Assembly: GCA_038330085.1 (NCBI GenBank)
Contig: JBBQNP010000039.1
Coordinates: 1-34,361, forward strand
DNA: 34,361 nucleotides
Direction of reading: 5' to 3'
Source of the DNA: JAEUIA01 sp038330085
Lineage (GTDB): Bacteria; Planctomycetota; UBA1135; GCA-002686595
Below, one piece after another: positions 25,952-34,021 of this stretch; the stretch's first letter is position 1; every line of letters starts with the position of its first letter. Position numbers and translations under genes: made by a program. The notes beneath the pieces are model-generated. The model searched no databases. It was not told the origin of the DNA and saw nothing but the letters and a program-made list of their open reading frames with translations.

Positions 25952-26610
25952 CAGGTGCGCTTCTTCTCGGCGCCACCCTTGTCCATGTTCATCACCGCAT
26001 CCGTCTGCGCCTGCGTGAGCGCCGGATCGCGGTCGGTGTCGCACAGCCGCCGGATCGCCGGCCGGATCTGCTTCGCCGTCTCCGGCCTCGCCTCCGTCAC
26101 GATCGGATGTCCGGCGCGCGCGGCGCGGATCTTTTCCTGCAGGCGCCGGATGCCGTCGATCAGCGCGTCCGGGCTGGGCGGACATCCCGGCACGTACACG
26201 TCGACCGGCATGAACGTGTCGACGCCCGGCACCACCGAGTAGATGTCGCGGTAGAAATCGCCGGAGATCGCGCACGAGCCCATCGCGATCGCCCACTTCG
26301 GCTCGGGCATCTGGTCCCACAGCTTCTTGACGCGCGGAGCCATCTTCACCGTGATCGTGCCCGCGATCACCATCACGTCGGCTTGCCGCGGCGAACCGCG
26401 CACGATCGAACCGAAGCGGTCGATGTCCAAGCGCCCGGCTGCGGCCGCCATCAGCTCGATGGCGCAACACGACGTGCCCATCGGGAAGATCCACAAGCTG
26501 TTCTCGGCGCCCCAGTGCAGGAAGTCGTCGGCCTTCGACAGCAGGACGTCGACGCCGGGGAAGCGCTCGACGTACTCGAAGGGCCCGTGCTCGTAGGCCT
26601 CGTTCTTCAT
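25951..26610 (-). CDS. nuoB: NADH-quinone oxidoreductase (complex I) subunit B, cluster N2
   Basis: About 219 residues from ATG 26610, overlapping nuoA by four bases. The N2 [4Fe-4S] ligands are visible: C48-C49 in MGTSCCAIELM, a third in MGSCAISGDFY and the fourth in YVPGCPPSPDALIDGI. The C-terminal tail of about 50 residues (from IVTEARPETAKQ onward) is charged and longer than in many NuoB proteins. NuoB passes electrons from NuoI to quinone. Confidence 0.96.
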   Translation of the reverse strand: MKNEAYEHGPFEYVERFPGVDVLLSKADDFLHWGAENSLWIFPMGTSCCAIELMAAAAGRLDIDRFGSIVRGSPRQADVMVIAGTITVKMAPRVKKLWDQMPEPKWAIAMGSCAISGDFYRDIYSVVPGVDTFMPVDVYVPGCPPSPDALIDGIRRLQEKIRAARAGHPIVTEARPETAKQIRPAIRRLCDTDRDPALTQAQTDAVMNMDKGGAEKKRT

Positions 26611-26999
26611 GGCCAGCGCAAGGCACCCTTCTTCACGGCGTACAGCCAGCCGAGCAGGAGGATGGCGATGAAGAGGGCCATGCTCCACAACGCGACCGCT
26701 CCGACGCTCTGCTGGCTGACCGCCCACGGCAGGAGGAAGACCGCTTCGACGTCGAACAGCACGAACACGAGCGCAACCAGGTAGTAGCGCGGATGGAAGC
26801 GCATCCACGCGCTGCCGTCGGGCTCCTCGCCGCACTCGTACGTCAGCCTCTGCGCAGGCGAAGGTTTGCGAGCGCGCACACGCAACGCCGCCGCGGCGAC
26901 GAGCGTGCCGGCCGCGACGACAAAGGAGACGCCGACGAAGGTCAGCGCGGAGATCCAGGCGTCGCTGACTGGGCCGGGGCTCACAAGTGTGTCGATCAT
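26607..26999 (-). CDS. nuoA: NADH-quinone oxidoreductase (complex I) subunit A
   Basis: 130 residues with three helices. The conserved loop is YECGEEPDGSAWMRFHPRYY, followed by LVALVFVLFDVEAVFLLPWA. First nuo gene of the operon, four bases after the hemerythrin-like gene stop. Confidence 0.96.
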   Translation of the reverse strand: MIDTLVSPGPVSDAWISALTFVGVSFVVAAGTLVAAAALRVRARKPSPAQRLTYECGEEPDGSAWMRFHPRYYLVALVFVLFDVEAVFLLPWAVSQQSVGAVALWSMALFIAILLLGWLYAVKKGALRWP

Positions 27000-27003
27000 G
27001 CAG

Positions 27004-27444
27004 TCAGCCGTCGGACTGGTCCATGCACGACACCCCCTCCTGTAGCACTTCGGCGATCAACAGGCACCGCTCCTCGTCGTCGAGATCGCGGCTCAGCTCG
27101 CAGCGCAGGCCTCCGGCGCGCCGAGCCAGATCGACGAGATCGACCTCGACGTACGTCGCGGCGAGCGCCAGGTCCTCGACCGCGGTCCAGTGCGCGGCGT
27201 GCTCGGACCTCATCCACTGCAAGCGCTCGGGTCCCCCGTGGTCCGTGGCCTCGAGCGCCGGGAGCAGCCAGGCATCCTCGTGATCCAGGTACCGGCGCAA
27301 CCTGCGGTGCAGATCGACGATGCTTTCGCGCAAGAGGCCCACATCCGATCGGGCGGCCTCGGCGACGCGGTCAAGGGAGCTGCGCAAGCCCTCGAGATCT
27401 CGCAGCATGAGCTTGCGTACTTCGCTGGGCTTGAGGTTCCTCAT
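27004..27444 (-). CDS. Hemerythrin-like (HHE) helical protein
   Basis: About 146 residues from ATG 27444 (MRNLKPSEVRKLMLRD). It looks like a four-helix bundle with HHE-like pieces: ESIVDLHRRLRRYLDHEDAW followed by LLPAL, then MRSEHAAHWTAVEDL, then RDLDDEERCLLIAEVL. In the last element the usual histidine is replaced by aspartate, so the diiron site would be altered or partial. It lies between korB (20 bp) and nuoA (4 bp) in the same operon. Diiron hemerythrins bind oxygen; a guard for the oxygen-sensitive KorAB is a plausible role but is inference from context. Confidence 0.6.
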   Translation of the reverse strand: MRNLKPSEVRKLMLRDLEGLRSSLDRVAEAARSDVGLLRESIVDLHRRLRRYLDHEDAWLLPALEATDHGGPERLQWMRSEHAAHWTAVEDLALAATYVEVDLVDLARRAGGLRCELSRDLDDEERCLLIAEVLQEGVSCMDQSDG

Positions 27445-27464
27445 GAGCGTCGCGCCATCCTCGT

Positions 27465-28475
27465 TCAAGCGATGACCCACGTGTCGCCCGCACACAGCAA
27501 CTTGGAAAGGTCTCCCTGCCCGAGCTTCTTGCGCAAGGCCTCGTGTTGCGCCGCCTCGAGTTCGTGGTGCAGCGCGCGCTCCACTGCGCGGAACACGCCG
27601 ACCGGCTCGGGCAGGTCCGGCGCGACGCAACTCGCCAGCGCGAACGCGGCGGAAGCACGCGCCTTCTCGTTCCACACCATGACGTCCTCGACGCGCGCGC
27701 CCGGCCGCTCCAGGTCGACGACCTTCGGCTCGCCGTCCACGACGGAGATCCCCTTCTTCCCGTTGGCGAACAGGAGGGGCTTGCCGTGCTCGAGGCGCAC
27801 CATCTTCTCCTCGCGCACGTTCTTCGCGTAGAACGAATCGAAGGCTTCGTCGTTGAACACGTTGCAGTTCTGCAGTATCTCGACGAAGGCCGTGCCCTTG
27901 TGCGCGGCCACGCGCCGGAGCACCTCGGTCATGTGAGCGGTGTCGGCGTCCGAGGTCCGCGCGACGAACCCAGCACCCGAGCCCAGCGCCAGCCGGATGG
28001 GGTTGAAGGGCTCATCGATCGTCCCGTACGGCGTCGACTTGGCCTTCTTGCCGATCTCGCTCGTCGGCGACGCCTGCCCTTTGGTCAGGCCGTAGATGCG
28101 GTTGTTGAACAGCAGGATCTTGAGGTCGACGTTGCGCCGCAGCGCGTGGATGAAGTGGTTGCCGCCGATCGAGAGCGCATCGCCGTCGCCGGTCACCACC
28201 CACACCGAGAGATCCGGTCGCGTCGTCTTCAGCCCCGTCGCGATCGCCGGCGCGCGGCCGTGGATCGTGTGGAAGCCGTACGTGTTCATGTAGTACGGGA
28301 AGCGGCTCGAGCAGCCGATGCCGGAGATGAACACGATGTTCTCGCGCGGGATGCCGAGCTCGGGCATGAGCTTTTGCACCTGCGCCAGGATCACGTAGTC
28401 CCCGCAGCCGGGGCACCAGCGCACTTCCTGGTCGGACTGGAAGTCCTTCCGCGTGGGCTTGACGGCTTCGATCAT
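27465..28475 (-). CDS. korB: 2-oxoacid:ferredoxin oxidoreductase, beta subunit
   Basis: About 336 residues from ATG 28475, overlapping korA by four bases, with GGGAG upstream. It is the TPP- and [4Fe-4S]-binding subunit. CPGCGDY and GIGCSSR supply cysteines, a further one is in EILQNCNVFND, and GDGDALSIGGNHFIHALRRN is the TPP/Mg segment. Length and the QASPTSEIGKK segment fit KorB of 2-oxoglutarate:ferredoxin oxidoreductases. Oxidative decarboxylation of a 2-oxoacid yields an acyl-CoA and reduced ferredoxin. That 2-oxoglutarate is the substrate is inferred from family resemblance and the benzoyl-CoA context; pyruvate or branched 2-oxoacids are not excluded. Confidence 0.92.
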   Translation of the reverse strand: MIEAVKPTRKDFQSDQEVRWCPGCGDYVILAQVQKLMPELGIPRENIVFISGIGCSSRFPYYMNTYGFHTIHGRAPAIATGLKTTRPDLSVWVVTGDGDALSIGGNHFIHALRRNVDLKILLFNNRIYGLTKGQASPTSEIGKKAKSTPYGTIDEPFNPIRLALGSGAGFVARTSDADTAHMTEVLRRVAAHKGTAFVEILQNCNVFNDEAFDSFYAKNVREEKMVRLEHGKPLLFANGKKGISVVDGEPKVVDLERPGARVEDVMVWNEKARASAAFALASCVAPDLPEPVGVFRAVERALHHELEAAQHEALRKKLGQGDLSKLLCAGDTWVIA

Positions 28476-30394
28476 CGTGCTGCTCCCTTCGTCGACTTGC
28501 CCTGCGTCGAATCGCCCTGCGTCGACACGCTCTGCATGGACAAGAGCTGCTCCTCGAACGCCGCGACGAGCTCCGACACGCGGAACGGTTTGCCCTTGAT
28601 CTTGTTGATGCCTCGCGCGTCCACCAAGTAGCGGCTGCGGACGAGCATCAGGAGCTGCCCCATGTTCATCTCGGGGATCACGACCTTCTTGTAGCGCTTC
28701 AAGATGTCGCCCAGGTCGGACGGCAGCGGGTTCAGGTGACGCAGGTGCACGTGCGCGATGGAACGTCCGCGCTCGCGAAGTTCCGCCACCGCTTGCTGGA
28801 TCGTCCCCGCGGTCGAGCCCCAGCCGACGACGAGCAGTTCTCCCGTGCTCGGACCGTCGACGACGAGGGGCGGGATGTCGTTCGCGACGCGCGCGACCTT
28901 TTCGGCGCGCAGCCGCACCATGTTCTCGTGGTTCTCGGGGTCGTAGGAGATGTTGCCCGTGATGTTCTGTTTTTCGAGACCGCCGATGCGGTGCTCGAGG
29001 CCGGGCGTGCCCGGTCGGACCCACGGGCGCCCGAGCGTCTTCTCGTCCCGCGAGTACGCGTGGAACCCGACCGGATCGGTGCGGAACTTCACGTCGAGGC
29101 GCGGCAGCTTCGCGACATCGGGGATGAGCCACGGCTCCTGTCCGTTGGCGATGAAGCCGTCGGTCAAGAGGATGACCGGTGTCATGTGAGCGATCGCGAT
29201 GCGCGCCGCTTCGATCACGGAGTCGAAGCAATCGGCCGGACCGGAAGCGGCCACGACCGGCACGGGCGCTTCGCCGTTGCGGCCGAAGATCGCCTGCATG
29301 AGGTCGGCTTGCTCGGTCTTCGTCGGCAAGCCCGTCGACGGTCCGCCGCGCTGGATGTTGACGATGAGCAACGGCAGCTCGGCCATGATGCCCAGGCTGA
29401 TCGTCTCCTGCATGAGCGCGACACCCGGGCCGGACGTCGAGGTGACGCCGAGGTTGCCGCCGAACGAAGCACCCAGTGCGGCGCCGACGGCGGCGATCTC
29501 GTCCTCGGCCTGGAACGTGATCACGTTGAAGTTCTTGTGCTTGGAGAGCTCGTGGAGCACGTCGCTCGCCGGCGTGATCGGGTACGTGCCCAGGAAGACG
29601 GTCAACCCCGAGAGCTCGCTCACCGCCACGATGCCCAGCGCCGTGGACTCGTTGCCGGAGATGCTCCTGTACCGGCCGGGAGGCAACTTCGCCGGCTTGA
29701 CGACGTACGTCTGGAAGAGTTCGGTCGTCTCGCCGAAGTTCCAGCCCGCGCGCAGCGCATTCTCGTTGGCGGCCGCGATCTCGGGCATCTTGCCGAACTT
29801 GGAGTGGATGAACTTGATCGTGGCCTCGATGGGCCGGCTGTACATCCACAACATCAACCCCAGCGCGAACATGTTCTTGGCGCGCCCGACTTCGCGCGAG
29901 GAGAGGCCGCTGCCTTCGAGCGCGGTCGCGGTCAGCTTGCTGATGTCGATCGAGTGGACGCGGTAGCGCGACAGCGAATCGTCCTCGAGCGGGTTCTTCG
30001 CGTAGCCGGCCTTCGTCAGGTTCTGCTCGGTGAACGCGCCCGTGTTCAGGATCAGCATCCCGCCGTGCACGAGGTCTGCGAGGTTGCTCTTGAGCGCCGC
30101 GGGGTTCATCGCGACGAGCACCGCCGGCTGATCGCCGGGCGTGAACACGGGCTCGCTCGAGAACTGGACCTGGAAACCGGAGACGCCCGCGAGCGTGCCG
30201 GTCGGCGCGCGGATCTCGGCCGGGAAGTCGGGCAGCGTCTGCAGGTCGTTGCCGGCAAGAGCGGAGACCCGCGTGAACTCCGAGCCCGTGAACTGCATGC
30301 CGTCGCCCGAATCGCCGCAGAAGCGGATGGTGACCGCCTCGACTTCCTGGCGCGTGCGGCCAGTCGGGGGGTGGCTCGGAATCACCGTTTCCAT
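28472..30394 (-). CDS. korA: 2-oxoacid:ferredoxin oxidoreductase, fused gamma-alpha subunit
   Basis: 640 residues. The N-terminal gamma domain starts TIRFCGDSGDGMQFTGSEF and includes PDFPAEIRAPTGTLAGVSGF. The alpha (pyrimidine) domain follows, with FLGTYPITPASDVLHELSKH, ITFQAEDEIAAVGAALGAS, STSGPGVALMQETISLG and QRGGPSTGLPTKTEQADLMQ. The C-terminal tail has an odd 15-bp repeat (STQGD-STQGK-STKGA). AAAGG lies nine bases before ATG 30394. It is the first gene of the 14-gene kor-nuo operon and is divergent from the benzoyl-CoA cluster. The KorA/VorA-like gamma-alpha fusion is the standard two-subunit form. Confidence 0.93.
   Translation of the reverse strand: METVIPSHPPTGRTRQEVEAVTIRFCGDSGDGMQFTGSEFTRVSALAGNDLQTLPDFPAEIRAPTGTLAGVSGFQVQFSSEPVFTPGDQPAVLVAMNPAALKSNLADLVHGGMLILNTGAFTEQNLTKAGYAKNPLEDDSLSRYRVHSIDISKLTATALEGSGLSSREVGRAKNMFALGLMLWMYSRPIEATIKFIHSKFGKMPEIAAANENALRAGWNFGETTELFQTYVVKPAKLPPGRYRSISGNESTALGIVAVSELSGLTVFLGTYPITPASDVLHELSKHKNFNVITFQAEDEIAAVGAALGASFGGNLGVTSTSGPGVALMQETISLGIMAELPLLIVNIQRGGPSTGLPTKTEQADLMQAIFGRNGEAPVPVVAASGPADCFDSVIEAARIAIAHMTPVILLTDGFIANGQEPWLIPDVAKLPRLDVKFRTDPVGFHAYSRDEKTLGRPWVRPGTPGLEHRIGGLEKQNITGNISYDPENHENMVRLRAEKVARVANDIPPLVVDGPSTGELLVVGWGSTAGTIQQAVAELRERGRSIAHVHLRHLNPLPSDLGDILKRYKKVVIPEMNMGQLLMLVRSRYLVDARGINKIKGKPFRVSELVAAFEEQLLSMQSVSTQGDSTQGKSTKGAAR
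28481..28540 (-). repeat. 15-bp tandem repeat, three clear and one degenerate unit, at the korA 3' end
   Basis: On the minus strand, TCGACGCAGGGCGAT (28511-28525), TCGACGCAGGGCAAG (28496-28510) and TCGACGAAGGGAGCA (28481-28495) encode STQGD, STQGK and STKGA, preceded by a diverged unit (SMQSV, 28526-28540). It lies directly before the korB start. Confidence 0.85.
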
Positions 30395-30428
30395 GAAGTT
30401 CGCCTTTCGCCGGTTGGCTCAGCCGACG

Positions 30429-30515
30429 TCATCGAAGAACCAGGATGTCGCCCGCGATCGGGCATCGCGGCGCAGCGTGCGCGCACTGCACGCAGGCGAC
30501 GCCGGTCGGCACCAT
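30429..30515 (-). CDS. Possible 28-residue cysteine-containing micro-ORF upstream of korA
   Basis: ATG 30515 is preceded in frame by a stop two codons earlier and runs to a TGA at 30431-30429. The peptide contains ACVQCAHAAPRCPIAGDI: a C8-x2-C11 pair and C18-P, like half of a ferredoxin cluster site. It ends 34 bases before the korA start. There is no clear ribosome binding site and it is short, so it may be chance or a remnant of an iron-sulfur protein. Confidence 0.25.
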   Translation of the reverse strand: MVPTGVACVQCAHAAPRCPIAGDILVLR

Positions 30516-30965
30516 ACATCATCGGGAAGGTCGACGTGTCTCGGGCCAAGTCGGGGTGGATCGGCGATCGGTGACGCAGCCTCCTGGGCTCGCGCACCTG
30601 ACCGCCGTCGGGCAACTGGACGCCCTTCCTGGACGAGTGCTTGCACACCCGCGCTCGCAGCCTCGATCCTCCTCGACAGCAGAGCCCGCTTGGACAGCGC
30701 AGCGGCGCGGAAGCTGGATCGACTCGCATGGATAGATCATGCACGCTCGCTCGGGTTGCCGCACTGCGCCGATGTGCGTAGTCGCCGGGGACGTAGTTCC
30801 GAAACGGCGCGCCTCGTGTCGACATGCTTCGCATCCCGCTTCAGCATCCTGCTGCGTACGCACGCGGGCGAACCAACGTCGGTGGGGAACCGAGGCTCTG
30901 CGCCGCACATCGGGTCTGCGAACTTCGTCACAAGCATCTACGCACTATGCGCCCGACTCCAGAGG

Positions 30966-30981
30966 TGGCATTCCCGCGGCT
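30966..30981 (+). promoter_or_regulatory. Candidate sigma-54-like promoter ahead of had
   Basis: TGGCATTCCCGCGGCT has the -24 GG and -12 GC at the right spacing for sigma-54, with TGGCA intact at the -24 element but CG in place of the TT before the -12 GC. It lies 57 bases upstream of the had start. The match is partial and could be chance in GC-rich DNA. Confidence 0.2.
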
Positions 30982-31038
30982 TTGGCTAGCTTGAAGACAC
31001 GCAGCGTTTCGCGCGCACGCCTCGACGGAAAGTTCCCC

Positions 31039-32106
31039 ATGCAAGTCGTCGGATGGATGGTCACATCGCCCTCCCTGCCCATGAGCTCCATGGCGCGGGA
31101 AGAGACTCCGGAAGTCGGCGAAGTGATCGTCGCAGTCGCCGGATGCGGCGTGTGTCACACGGATCTCGGCTTCTACTACGAAGGTGTCCCGACGCGACAT
31201 GCGCTGCCGCTCACCCTCGGTCACGAGATCAGCGGGCGCGTCGTCGCCACGGGTCCGGGCGCGGAGAGCTGGCAAGGCGCGGAGGTCGTCGTCCCCGCGG
31301 TGATCCCGTGCGGCGAGTGCCGCGCCTGTCTGTCCGGGCACGGCTCGATCTGTCGCCGGCAGATCTTCCCCGGCAACGACGTGCACGGCGGGTTCGCGAC
31401 CCACGTCCGCGTGCCGTCGCGCGGCCTGTGCCGCGTCCCCGACCTCGCGGATCGCGCGCGCAATCCGCTCGGGCTCGATCTGCCCGCGCTGTCGGTCATC
31501 GCCGACGCCGTGTCGACGCCGTACCAAGCGATCGTGCGTGCGGGGATCGAGCCGGGTGACGTCGCCGTGTTCGTGGGCGCGGGCGGCGTCGGCGGTTTCG
31601 GCGTGCAGATCGCTGCTGCGCGCGGAGCGCACGTCGTCGCGATCGACGTCGACGAGGCGAAGCTCGCCGCGGCCTCGCAGCACGGTGCCGAGCTCGCGCT
31701 CGTCGCAGGCGACGTGAAGGCGCTGAAGAAGTCCATCGGAGCGTTCGCCAAACAGCACGACGTCCCGACATGGCGGACTTTCGTGTTCGAGACGTCGGGC
31801 TCGCGTTCCGGCCAGGAGACGGCGTTCGCGCTGCTCGGTCACGGCGGATACCTGTCCGTCATCGGCTACACGCCGAGCACGGTCGAGGTGCGCCTCTCGA
31901 ACCTGATGGCGCTCGACGCGACGGCGCGCGGCAACTGGGGTTGTCTGCCCGAGCTCTACCCCGACGTCGTCGCGCTGGTCCTCTCGGGCGCGGTGCACGT
32001 GCTGCCGTTCGTCGAGCGCCGGCCACTGTCGTCCATCAACGAAACGTTCGCGGACATCCATGCGCACAAGGTGTCGCGCCGTGTGGTGCTCGTGCCGGAG
32101 ACCTGA
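31039..32106 (+). CDS. had: 6-hydroxycyclohex-1-ene-1-carbonyl-CoA dehydrogenase
   Basis: About 355 residues from ATG 31039, with GGAAAG six bases upstream; the in-frame region further up is non-coding. A zinc-dependent medium-chain dehydrogenase. The catalytic zinc ligands are C39 in GCGVCHTD and H62-E63 in LGHEISGRV. The structural zinc site is CGECRACLSGHGSIC, and the NAD site is GAGGVGGFGVQ. Fold alone would fit many alcohol dehydrogenases. The assignment rests on overall similarity to Had (FYYEGVPTRHALPLTLGHE, ARGNWGCLPELYPDVV) and on the oah and dch genes directly downstream. It would oxidise the 6-hydroxy intermediate to 6-oxocyclohex-1-ene-1-carbonyl-CoA with NAD+ in anaerobic benzoyl-CoA degradation. 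Confidence 0.88.
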   Translation: MQVVGWMVTSPSLPMSSMAREETPEVGEVIVAVAGCGVCHTDLGFYYEGVPTRHALPLTLGHEISGRVVATGPGAESWQGAEVVVPAVIPCGECRACLSGHGSICRRQIFPGNDVHGGFATHVRVPSRGLCRVPDLADRARNPLGLDLPALSVIADAVSTPYQAIVRAGIEPGDVAVFVGAGGVGGFGVQIAAARGAHVVAIDVDEAKLAAASQHGAELALVAGDVKALKKSIGAFAKQHDVPTWRTFVFETSGSRSGQETAFALLGHGGYLSVIGYTPSTVEVRLSNLMALDATARGNWGCLPELYPDVVALVLSGAVHVLPFVERRPLSSINETFADIHAHKVSRRVVLVPET

Positions 32107-32109
32107 TCC

Positions 32110-33216
32110 ATGACCTTCATCGACCACGACCTTTGCCCCGCTCCGAGAACGACCGGGGTGCTCTGCGAGGAGATGCCGATCGAGAGCGGTGACGGCCGGC
32201 GCGCCGAGGGTTTGCACGCCGTGCGCATCACGCTCGACAACCAGCGCCAGCACAACTCCTACACCACCGACATGGTGAAGGGTGTGATCCTCGGCATGCG
32301 CCAGGCTTCGAACGACCGGGCGTGCGTCGCGGTGGTCTTCACCGGCGCGGGCACGAAAGCGTTCTGCACCGGCGGCAACACGCAGCAGTACGCCGAGCAG
32401 TACGCCGGCCGTCCCGAGGAATACCGCCAGTACATGCGGCTCTTCAACGACATGGTCAGCGCGATCCTCGCCTGCGACAAGCCCGTGATCTGCCGGGTGA
32501 ACGGCATGCGCATCGCCGGCGGGCAGGAGATCGGCATGGCCTGCGACTTCTCGCTCGCGCAGGACCTGGCGCTGTTCGGTCAGGCCGGCCCGCGCCACGG
32601 CTCCGCGCCCGACGGCGGGAGCACGGACTTCCTGCCGCTGTTCGTCGGCATCGAGGCGGCGATGGAGAGCTGCACGCTGTGCGAGCACTGGAGCGCCCAC
32701 AAAGCGCACAGGCTCGGCCTCCTCTCGCGCATCGTGCCGGCGCTGAAGGTGGACGGGAAGTTCGTCCAAAATCCGCTCGTGATCACGGAGCGCTGGACGG
32801 ACGAGTTCGGCCGCATCGTGCACGGCGAGTTCAAGATCGGCGACGAGCGCGAGCGTGCGAAGGGTCTGCTCGCGCGCGGCGAGGTGGACCTGCAACTGCT
32901 CGACCAGGCCGTGAACGCCCTCGTGTGGCAGCTCGCGCACACGATGCCGGGCTGCCTGTCGAAGACGATCGAGAGCGTGCGCAAGCACAAGCTCGAGCAC
33001 TGGGACAGGAACCGCGAATCGAACCGCGCCTGGCTCGCGCTCAACATGATGAACGAAGGCCGTGCCGGATTCCGCGCGTTCCACGAAGGCACGAAGGAAC
33101 GGCGCGAGGTCGACTTCCTCCTCCTGCGGCGGCGGTTGGCCGAAGGTGCGGCGTGGGACGACGGCTTGATCGACGCGATCCTGCCGCACGCGAAGGACGC
33201 GGTCACCAGCCACTAG
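32110..33216 (+). CDS. oah: 6-oxocyclohex-1-ene-1-carbonyl-CoA hydrolase (BamA/Oah type)
   Basis: 368 residues, a crotonase-superfamily ring hydrolase. Highly characteristic segments are FCTGGNTQQYAEQYAG, EEYRQYMRLFNDMVSAIL, CDKPVICRVNGMRIAGGQEI and FGQAGPRHGSAPDGGSTDFL. These are the regions used to recognise bamA/oah as a marker of anaerobic aromatic degradation. The enzyme opens the ring of 6-oxocyclohex-1-ene-1-carbonyl-CoA by adding water twice, giving 3-hydroxypimelyl-CoA. It starts three bases after had, with GGAG inside the had end. The usual AAIGG part of the glycine-rich segment reads APDGG here, a small deviation. Confidence 0.95.
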   Translation: MTFIDHDLCPAPRTTGVLCEEMPIESGDGRRAEGLHAVRITLDNQRQHNSYTTDMVKGVILGMRQASNDRACVAVVFTGAGTKAFCTGGNTQQYAEQYAGRPEEYRQYMRLFNDMVSAILACDKPVICRVNGMRIAGGQEIGMACDFSLAQDLALFGQAGPRHGSAPDGGSTDFLPLFVGIEAAMESCTLCEHWSAHKAHRLGLLSRIVPALKVDGKFVQNPLVITERWTDEFGRIVHGEFKIGDERERAKGLLARGEVDLQLLDQAVNALVWQLAHTMPGCLSKTIESVRKHKLEHWDRNRESNRAWLALNMMNEGRAGFRAFHEGTKERREVDFLLLRRRLAEGAAWDDGLIDAILPHAKDAVTSH

Positions 33217-33226
33217 AGGCCATGCC

Positions 33227-34021
33227 GTGACCCATCGCACGATTCCAAAGACGGCTGCGACGAGCGTGCGACTCGAAGAGCTCGAGCACGGATCCGTGTG
33301 GCGCCTCGTCCTCGACACGCCCAAGGCCAACGTGCTCGACGCGCAGAAGATCGAGGCGTTGACGAAGGCGTTCCTCGACGTGCGCGACGCGCGCGACGTC
33401 AAGGCCGTGATCCTCGAAGGCGCGGGCGAGCACTTCTCTTTCGGGGCCAGCGTGGAGGAGCACCTGCCCGAGCGTTGCGCCGCGATGCTCGGCGCTTTTC
33501 ACACGCTGTTCGGCGCGATGCTTTCCGCGCGCGTGCCCACGCTGGCGGCTGTGCGCGGGCAATGCCTGGGTGGCGCGCTCGAACTCGCGAGCTTCTGCAC
33601 GCGCGTGATCGTCGCGCCGGGTGCCGTGCTCGGACAACCGGAGATCCGACTGGGCGTCATCGCCCCCATCGCGAGCTGGTTCCTGCCCGAGCGCATCGGG
33701 CGCGCACGCGCCGAAGATTTGTGCATCACCGGCCGCTCGATCCAGGCCCACGAAGCACTCGCGATCGGACTCGCCGACCAGATCGCCGAGGATCCGACGC
33801 AGGCGGCGCTGGAGTGGGTGCGCGCGAACCTCGCGCCGCACTCGGCTTCGAGCCTGCGCTTCGCCGTCGCCGCCGCACGCGCGAGCATGGCGGAACGCTT
33901 CGAGCATGAGATGACGTGCATCGAGGGCTTGTACCTCGACGAGCTGATGCGCACCGCCGACGCGCGCGAGGGCTTGAGCGCGTTCCTCGAGAAACGCCCA
34001 CCCACCTGGAGGAACGCGTGA
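33227..34021 (+). CDS. dch: Cyclohexa-1,5-diene-1-carbonyl-CoA hydratase
   Basis: 264 residues from GTG 33227; the ATG at 33222 is out of frame and stops at once. Crotonase fold. HFSFGASVEEHLPERCAAML, RGQCLGGALELASF and GQPEIRLGVIAPIASWFLP are close to known Dch enzymes and form the oxyanion hole and active-site lid. It adds water to the dienoyl-CoA made by benzoyl-CoA reductase, giving the substrate of Had. The TGA stop overlaps the bcrC ATG by one base (TGATG), indicating coupled translation. Confidence 0.93.
   Translation: MTHRTIPKTAATSVRLEELEHGSVWRLVLDTPKANVLDAQKIEALTKAFLDVRDARDVKAVILEGAGEHFSFGASVEEHLPERCAAMLGAFHTLFGAMLSARVPTLAAVRGQCLGGALELASFCTRVIVAPGAVLGQPEIRLGVIAPIASWFLPERIGRARAEDLCITGRSIQAHEALAIGLADQIAEDPTQAALEWVRANLAPHSASSLRFAVAAARASMAERFEHEMTCIEGLYLDELMRTADAREGLSAFLEKRPPTWRNA

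Larger units (their letters stand above)
30395..31038. promoter_or_regulatory. Divergent regulatory region between korA and had
   Basis: This 644-bp gap separates the kor-nuo operon and the benzoyl-CoA genes and should contain promoters for both. I see a weak -24/-12-like site at 30966-30981 and a small cysteine-containing reading frame at 30429-30515, both listed separately. No regulator gene, tRNA or mobile element is evident. Confidence 0.6.

Noticed and set aside
30739..31038. Possible 100-residue N-terminal extension of Had
   Set aside because: The translation is arginine/serine/cysteine-rich and unlike any dehydrogenase. ATG 31039 has a good ribosome binding site and matches the normal Had length.
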